Shown here piece after piece: positions 18,457 through 24,900 of a DNA stretch of 34,148 nt (positions are counted from its first letter, which is position 1; each line of letters begins with the position of its first letter). The notes under the pieces were generated by a model. It was not told the origin of the DNA and searched no databases. It saw only the letters and a program-made list of their open reading frames with translations. Location of the stretch: NCBI GenBank assembly GCA_944323035.1, contig CALUQY010000020.1, positions 1 through 34,148 of the forward strand, in the 5' to 3' direction. This stretch comes from Candidatus Gastranaerophilales bacterium (lineage in GTDB: Bacteria; Cyanobacteriota; Vampirovibrionia; Gastranaerophilales; Gastranaerophilaceae). A program made the position numbers and the translations under genes.

Positions 18457-18756
18457 ATGAAAAAAATAGTTTTAACGTTTACAGCGATAGTTTTGAGTGC
18501 TGCAATTGCTAATGCCTTTCCTGAAACATCCTCTTTCAATACGCTGGAAATGCAGCAAATTCAACATTTGCAATACAACACCAGAAACGACTACGACAAT
18601 GTTCAAAATTTTAAAGAAAGAAAAGAAGAAAGAGAACAACGCGCTAAAATGATTGAAGAACGCCAAAAACGTCTTGAAGAACGCGCAGAACAGCCTATTC
18701 AGACAAATTCCCAATTCGTCAACGATAACGGCACTATCAGGATTGAAAATAAATAA
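18457..18756 (+). CDS. Small exported charged protein, unknown function
   Basis: A 99-aa protein. A clean signal peptide (MKKIVLTFTAIVLSAAIANA, cleavage expected after the ANA) is followed by a short region rich in Asn and Gln. A highly charged helix (about 50-80, many Glu, Arg and Lys) resembles a coiled coil, and the tail is polar. No family was recognised. GGAGGG eight bases upstream, an apparent promoter and a strong terminator make it a self-contained transcription unit that is probably well expressed. It is likely periplasmic. Confidence 0.8.
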   Translation: MKKIVLTFTAIVLSAAIANAFPETSSFNTLEMQQIQHLQYNTRNDYDNVQNFKERKEEREQRAKMIEERQKRLEERAEQPIQTNSQFVNDNGTIRIENK

Positions 18757-18770
18757 GAGTAAATCAACTT

Positions 18771-18809
18771 AAAAAACAGCTCTCCCGGAAATCAGGAGGG
18801 CTGTTTTTT
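18771..18809 (+). terminator. Rho-independent terminator
   Basis: AAAAAACAGC and CTCC pair with GGAG and GCTGTTTTTT across a loop, giving a long stem closed by a T6 run (18804-18809). It follows the small exported gene. Confidence 0.85.
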
Positions 18810-18820
18810 ATTTTAGGCAA

Positions 18821-18848
18821 GTAGGTTGGGCTTGCAAGCCCAACTTAC
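18821..18848. repeat. Palindromic repeat GTTGGGCTTGCAAGCCCAAC
   Basis: A perfect 20-base palindrome at 18825-18844 extends to 28 bases with one mismatch. It is related to the hairpin at 7728-7747. It lies in a 192-bp intergenic region that otherwise holds only the terminator before it and the kinase promoter after it. Confidence 0.6.
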
Positions 18849-18948
18849 AATACGTATTACCCGAAAGTATAATATCAGCAGAATTTAGCAAATTTTAGCC
18901 TGACCGGCTAATACCTTTTACAAAAAATTTTAATATAATAATTCTGGT

Positions 18949-20370
18949 ATGAATAACTTAATAAATGAAGTTGATAATAACAAAATTCTCTACATTGAAA
19001 ATATCAATGAGTTTGACACTAATCAACTTAATTCAAGCAAAAAATTATGCATTATAAAAACCAATTTTAAAGACCTGCAACAAATTAAAGATTTCTGCTC
19101 CGCATATACAAATCTTGACATCTGGCTTACTTCCGAAAATATTACACGAAAAAACATCTTTGCTGCAAATACCTGCGGTATTAAAAATGTTATTGCATAC
19201 CCTATAGATGCACAGATGGTCAGAGAATACTTTAAATGCAAACCGCAGGAGAGCAAAAAGAATGAAAACTTCAACGACGAATTTCTAAAAGATAAGCACA
19301 TCTTAATTCTTGACGACAATATACTCAATATTGAATTGCTTGAAGAAACACTTGCGCCCTTAAATATCAATATTCATAGCTTTATTAAGCCTCAGGAGGC
19401 AATTGCGAGTTTAAAAGAGCATAAATACGACTTATTTCTACTTGATATTATGATTCCTGAAATCTCAGGATTTGACGTTGCCAATGTGATTAAATCATCG
19501 GAATTAAATAAAAATACCCCGATTATTTTCATCTCCGCGCTCTCTGATGCGGATAATAAAATCAAGGGCTATAATCTCGGCTCTGTTGCCTTCATAGAAA
19601 AGCCTTTCAATATAAATGTTGTACAATCCCAGATTTATAACATCCTGAAAAGCCAATCCCTGCAAGAGGCTCTTGAAGAAACAAAAGAAACTTTTCTTGC
19701 AATGGTTACGCACGATTTAAAAACCCCGATAAATGCCGAAATCTGCGCGCTTGAACTTCTACTAAAAAATAACGCATCAAAGACTGATGATTTTGAACAC
19801 GAACTTATCTGCGATATGCTCAGCGCTTCAAAATATATGAAAAATCTTGTTGAAAACCTGCTGCTTAAATACAAAAGCGAGAAAAATCAGATTGTTTTAC
19901 AGCTTGAACCCTATCCGCTTGAAGATATCATTAAAAAGTGTTTAGAAGAAATTCATTATCTGACGCAGGATAAAGGGCAGCAAATTATATTCAAAAACGA
20001 AACCCGAAACAGCATTTGTAATGTCGATTATCTGGAAATAAAACGAACAATCAATAATCTTTTAACAAACGCAAACCAGTATTCTGTTCCGAACTCCACA
20101 ATTACAATAGAATTAAAAGAAAATGAATCTAATTTTCTTATTGAAATAACAAATCAGAGCGACAGCGAAAACTCAAAAAACCTTAAACCGGATATCTTTG
20201 AGAAATTCGTACAATATAACAAGAACACTAAAACTATCAACACCGGACTGGGGCTATATATCTGCAAAAAAATTATTGAGCTTCACCACGGCAAAATCTA
20301 CTATGAACCGTTGAGCAACAACCGTAATAAATTCTGCTTTAATCTTCCAAAACCAGCTCAGCAGAAATAA
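18949..20370 (+). CDS. Receiver-histidine kinase protein with tandem receivers
   Basis: A 473-aa soluble signalling protein with no membrane span. Residues 1-98 resemble a degenerate receiver (ending KNVIAYPIDAQMVREYF, with Tyr where the Lys should be). Residues 116-235 are a full receiver (acidic pair Asp122/Asp123, phosphoacceptor Asp166 in LLDIMIPEISG, Lys218 in IEKPF). A HisKA domain follows (H-box MVTHDLKTPI, His255), then a HATPase (N-box NNLLTNANQYS, F-box DIFEKF, G2 box TGLGLYICKKI). The usual G1 motif DxGxG is not visible; that position reads TNQSDSENS. A TATAAT lies nine bases before the ATG and no Shine-Dalgarno is seen. Its 3' end overlaps prmC by 32 bases on the opposite strand. 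Confidence 0.88.
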   Translation: MNNLINEVDNNKILYIENINEFDTNQLNSSKKLCIIKTNFKDLQQIKDFCSAYTNLDIWLTSENITRKNIFAANTCGIKNVIAYPIDAQMVREYFKCKPQESKKNENFNDEFLKDKHILILDDNILNIELLEETLAPLNINIHSFIKPQEAIASLKEHKYDLFLLDIMIPEISGFDVANVIKSSELNKNTPIIFISALSDADNKIKGYNLGSVAFIEKPFNINVVQSQIYNILKSQSLQEALEETKETFLAMVTHDLKTPINAEICALELLLKNNASKTDDFEHELICDMLSASKYMKNLVENLLLKYKSEKNQIVLQLEPYPLEDIIKKCLEEIHYLTQDKGQQIIFKNETRNSICNVDYLEIKRTINNLLTNANQYSVPNSTITIELKENESNFLIEITNQSDSENSKNLKPDIFEKFVQYNKNTKTINTGLGLYICKKIIELHHGKIYYEPLSNNRNKFCFNLPKPAQQK

Positions 20371-21184
20371 CACGGTCAATTCCGGCTAAATCTTTTACAA
20401 TGTTTATATTGCAAAATCCGTTTTCAACTAAAAGCCGTTGAACTGCAGGCGCCTGATTTATGCCGAGTTCAAGCGCAATAAACCCGCGTTTCACAAACAA
20501 ACGTGCAGCGCCTTCAATAATTCGTTCGTAAAATTCAATCCCGTCCTTATCGTGCGTAAAAAGTGCAATTTCAGGATCAAATTCCACTTCTTTCTGTAAT
20601 TTGCCTTTTTCACTAAGCGGAATATAAGGCGGATTTGAAACAATAATATCAAATTTTTCACGCTCTCTGACATTGGAATAGATATCAGATTTTCTAAATA
20701 TCGCCCTGTTAAAAAGGTTGTGTTTTGTTGCGTTGTCAAGCGCTATATGAAGCGCCTCGTTAGAAATATCCACACCAATCACAGGGATCTCTGAAAGTTT
20801 TGCTATCATACAGGCAACGCAGCCGGAGCCGGCCCCGATTTCAATTGCCTGTTTCAGGTCATTTTCCTTAATAAGTCTGGCAGCTTCGCGAACAAGGAAT
20901 TCCGTTTCATCACGCGGGATAAGAGTATGTTCATTTACAATAAACTTTTCACCCATAAAATCAGCCAGCCCGATTATATGCTGGATAGGCCGGCGGGTTC
21001 TGACGCGCTCGCGCGCCTTTTCTTCAACAAAAGCCAAATCTTCAGCGGATAAATTTTCACCCATAATTTCTTTTTTAGCGTCATAATTACAAAAATGCTC
21101 CAGCAAAAGCTCCGCCTCAACACGGGCTTCACCTGCCTCTATTCCGCCATCAGTCAATATTTTTATAATCCGCTTTATGCTCAT
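20339..21184 (-). CDS. prmC: Release factor glutamine methyltransferase
   Basis: A 281-aa SAM-dependent enzyme that methylates the GGQ glutamine of peptide release factors. It has a helical N-terminal substrate domain and the RRPIQHIIG and LIPRDETEFLV family segments. The SAM loop EIGAGSGCVA is at 115-124, GVDISNEAL follows, and the catalytic NPPYIPL is at 184-190. The C-terminus has the family pattern ELGINQ. The length is standard. The start overlaps the upstream 168-aa gene by 35 bases, making it the last gene of a three-gene unit. It converges with and overlaps the receiver-kinase gene. Confidence 0.94.
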   Translation of the reverse strand: MSIKRIIKILTDGGIEAGEARVEAELLLEHFCNYDAKKEIMGENLSAEDLAFVEEKARERVRTRRPIQHIIGLADFMGEKFIVNEHTLIPRDETEFLVREAARLIKENDLKQAIEIGAGSGCVACMIAKLSEIPVIGVDISNEALHIALDNATKHNLFNRAIFRKSDIYSNVREREKFDIIVSNPPYIPLSEKGKLQKEVEFDPEIALFTHDKDGIEFYERIIEGAARLFVKRGFIALELGINQAPAVQRLLVENGFCNINIVKDLAGIDRVISAELVLED

Positions 21185-21656
21185 CTATTATCCTTGAAAT
21201 TCTCTCTTTTAAGTCAAACCGCGATAACTCATCAGTATTTTCCTTTTCAAGCCCGTACTTCTTACACAGTGCATCATAGTAATAAAGCTGCTTTTTGGTC
21301 GGCTTTTCAGATTTCATTTTTAATTCTTTCAAAAATTCGCGTTTTTGTTTTTCAAAAGCCTTCTGCGCCTGAATTACAGGTTCCTGTGATTTCTTATAAT
21401 CAAAATACTTTTTGCACTCGCGTATAAACAAAATCGTATCGTTATAAAAATCTTCCTCATCAATAATATCACATAAAAATTCAAAACGTGAAGAATTCAT
21501 TTCAAGATAATACTTCTCGTCATCGTAAAATTTTTGCCATATTTCATCCGCGCCAAGATCGGGCATTTTTTTCACAAATGCCCGTAAATAATTACACAAC
21601 GCCGACTTCTGATTTTTAGAAAGCAACGGGTAAACACGTTTTTTCACTTCATACAT
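21150..21656 (-). CDS. Unknown 168-aa charged protein
   Basis: The family was not recognised. The protein is helical and highly charged, has no signal peptide or membrane span, and is probably cytoplasmic. Residues 1-35 include a basic stretch (VKKRVYPLLSKNQKSALCNY). A Lys-rich region sits at 95-120. The C-terminal third carries PTKKQLYYYDALCKKYGLE followed by a charged helix. It lies between a 57-aa gene (four bases upstream) and prmC (35-base overlap), so all three are probably co-translated. A role near translation or ribosomes is suggested only by this context. Confidence 0.75.
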   Translation of the reverse strand: MYEVKKRVYPLLSKNQKSALCNYLRAFVKKMPDLGADEIWQKFYDDEKYYLEMNSSRFEFLCDIIDEEDFYNDTILFIRECKKYFDYKKSQEPVIQAQKAFEKQKREFLKELKMKSEKPTKKQLYYYDALCKKYGLEKENTDELSRFDLKERISRIIDEHKADYKNID

Positions 21657-21660
21657 ATTT

Positions 21661-21834
21661 TTACTTGAATAAATCAGTTATTCTGAATTTATTCTTAGCC
21701 TTTTCCTTATTGAAATCCAACAACATCTTTCTTATAGGCGAGGTAACTTTAGAAGAAAGCTCCGGCTTTTCAGGTGTTTCTTTCTTTACACCTGCAACCA
21801 GTTTCAAATTCTTTTCATCAGAATTTTCTCTCAT
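21661..21834 (-). CDS. Unknown 57-aa small protein
   Basis: A small Lys/Glu-rich protein ending with a basic segment (FNKEKAKNKFRITDLFK). The start is placed at the ATG at 21832-21834, because AGAGAGG lies directly before it at 21840-21846. An in-frame ATG six codons earlier lacks a good site. No signal peptide or membrane span is present. It is the first gene of the unit leading to prmC and is divergent from the 1942-aa gene. Its coding status is supported by the ribosome site and the tight spacing to the next gene. Confidence 0.65.
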   Translation of the reverse strand: MRENSDEKNLKLVAGVKKETPEKPELSSKVTSPIRKMLLDFNKEKAKNKFRITDLFK

Positions 21835-21986
21835 AATTACCTCTCTATACATTTATTAAAAAATATTTTACAAAAAATTTGCCCTTTCATGTTCGGTTAT
21901 TAAGTTTTGTAACGAAACATCCCAAAAAACTAAAGATTACACGGGAAATTCCGACATCAAAAGTAAGAGTAAAGGAAAGTCAAGTT

Positions 21987-24900
21987 ATGTCTATTGAAGC
22001 AAACATGAAAGCAGTTATAGAAAGTAGAAGCGGAAACTTCTACAGCTTTCTTGATGGTTTTGATACAAGTGATGCAATTTATACAGACGATCCTACAAGC
22101 CCGTATTACGGCTACAGCGTCAGCGAAATTTTTGCTGCAATAAACGACGGGGAAACAGTTCCGCCAACGATTATAGACTGGGCTTCTGAAAATAGTGAAG
22201 CTAAATTTGAAAAACCGGAAGATCCGGACTTTGATTTTATTAAGGAATACGATGCAGACGGTAACCCAGTCTTTACAGATCCGGCCAAAGCCAAAGCTTA
22301 TAATTTAAGAATCGCTCATTTTAATGCGGTAAGACAAACAATTGATAGCAATTCAAATATTTACTATACAGAAGACGAAAGCAGCGAGTTCTTCGGCTAC
22401 ACCTACGATGAAATCATCGGTATGGCTAACAACGGCGTTACTATCCCGGATGAAATCCTTGACTGGGCATATTCTATGGCTGATGCCAACGCAGTTGAAA
22501 TAACAACCGAAACCGAAGGCGCTAGCGCTCACGACCTTTACATTTCCTTAAAAAATAATCCTTTACTCAACATCAAAACTATTACAAAAATTTTCGTCAA
22601 CAAATGCCAGGATCAAACTCAGGAAATCGAAGCTTATTTAGACGAAATTAATCCTATTGAAAAAGAGATGGAAGCAGCAAGCGTTGACGCTGAAACAGAA
22701 AAAGAAAAGGCGCTCAACAATATCAAATCCTTAGTTAAAGAATGGAAAGATCTTCAAGCAAAATTTGCAAGCGGAGAAGAACTGAATGATGCTGATCAAC
22801 AAAGATTTGAAGAATTGAAAGGGCTGTTCGGTGAAGAAGACGAAAAATATCAAGATACTATTGACAATACCACCAGAAATTTCACCAACACACGTTCAAA
22901 ACTTTCTATGGTAACCGGCAAAGCAGATACCGCATTTGATTTCGGTTCCGAAACAATACTGATAGCACAAGAACTCGCTGAATTTGAAAAAACTTCCAAA
23001 AACAGAAGCGTATTCGGCGGTCTGGTAGGTTCCGGTATTGCCGGAGTCCTCGGCTCCGTTGAGCTATCAGGAAGTAAAAAATTCTCAGAAACTGCCCACA
23101 CCGTCGGGATGAATACACAATACTTTGCTGATGATGTAAATACTACCATTCAGGAAGTTCAATTGTTAATGCAGGATACTGCCGATACTGCAGGCTTTGA
23201 TCTGGAAGATCCTTCCTATACAGTTGAACCATTAACCGGTGATGAAGGTATTGTAGATCCGACCTTCACCGTTAATACTAAATCAAAACAAAGTACAACA
23301 CCAACAGAAACATCATCATTAGATAATGACGCAACTACCGTTGAACCGCCGCAAGCTGAAACAGAAGCAGCACCTGCCGAAACTAATCCGGAAAATATAG
23401 ACGGTTCCGGAGCTGCGGAAACTTCAGAAGAAGGCGCAACTGACGCAACAGAAGAAGGCGAACAAACTGATGAAGAAATGATGTCTGACGGTGAAACAAG
23501 CCTTGAAGAAGTTGATGCCAAAACTCTTGCGCTGCCAAAACTTAAACGCTTAATTCAGGATGAAGGCGTTGACTCCGAAAAGAAAGGCAAAGACGCGTTA
23601 AAACTCGTTGAACAACTGAAAGCACAATCAACAGTAGTTGAAGAAAAAGAAGAACAAGTTCAGGAAGATACAACAGAAGTAAAAGAAGCCTCAGAAGCAG
23701 AACCGGAAGAAGGTACACAAGGTACTGACAACGAAGGTGAAATGGAAGAAGCTCAAACCACAGCTGCCGCAAGTCAGGGTGATTTAGAAAACGCTACAGA
23801 AGAAGAATCCTTAACCGTTCAAGGCCTAAGAGAAACCTTCCAGGCTTCAACAAAGGCTAACAAAAAATACTCTAAAGATGTTGACTATGCTAATAAAGAA
23901 ATGAACGAAAGCATGTATTCCGGTGCCTTCACAATTGCAGGCGGCGGCTACATGACCGGCGTTGGTATTTATAACGTTGTTCAGGGTACAGCTCTTTTGA
24001 GTGCTGCCGGCTGGTGGAACCCGTTCATTACAGCTATTGCAACTTATATGATTAATATGGGTACAATGGAAATCGGGCTTGGCTCCACTATGATTGCAAG
24101 CGGTACTGCATTAACTGTTTCCGCAACCGAAGGTATGGAAATAAACGAAGAAGCCGGCGAAAAAATCGGTGTTTCCGGTGAAGATATCTCCACCGCAACA
24201 GAAAGTCTTGATCAGATTGAACAAGAACAAAGCCAGGGCGTTGAAGGCGAAGAAAATAAAACTGAAAACGCTGATGAAGAAGACAATACCGAAGAACCGG
24301 ATGAAGATGACGCCCGTAATAAAGATCAGTCTTTATTAGGTAAAATGTATACCGGCAACGAACAACTTCCGCCGCAAAGGAGTTTAGTCACCGCTGACGG
24401 CAAAAAGTCTTCCGCAACCGGCAAAGAAAACGTAACAAAACTTACAACTCTTGAACGTCAAATACCATCTCTTATAGAAGAAACAATTGAAATGGAACAG
24501 GCAAAACAAGAACAGGCAGCACAAAGCGTTGATCCGGAATCAACCGGCAGTGCAGCTACTGTTCAAGATCCTGCAGAAGTCTATGAAGCTTACCGTCAAG
24601 ACTACAACGCTGACCTTGCAACAAATAAAACATACCAAAAGGATATTAAAGAAACCAACGAAAACGCAAAACTTAATCTCGGCTACGCTGCAACAGGTAC
24701 AGCAGCCGGTACGGCAAGAACTGCTCTGGGCGCAAGTGAAATCGCAATGGGTACAATTCTTGCCGCTCAATGGTGGAACCCTGCGGCAATGATGCTGGGC
24801 ATTGCATTAATCAAAAAAGGTACCGAAGATACAGCTCTCGGTACTGAAATGATTACTGTCGGTCTTGCATTAACCGTAAACAGCTCAGTAACACTTGCTG

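Noticed and set aside
18917-18939. Full -35/-10 promoter before the receiver kinase
   Set aside because: TTTACA and TATAAT are only 11 bases apart, too close for a sigma-70 pair. Only the TATAAT is retained as a hint.
21879-21986. TTG-initiated N-terminal extension of the giant protein
   Set aside because: There is no ribosome site before the TTG, while AAAGGAAAG precedes the ATG at 21987. The 36 extra residues look like translated leader.
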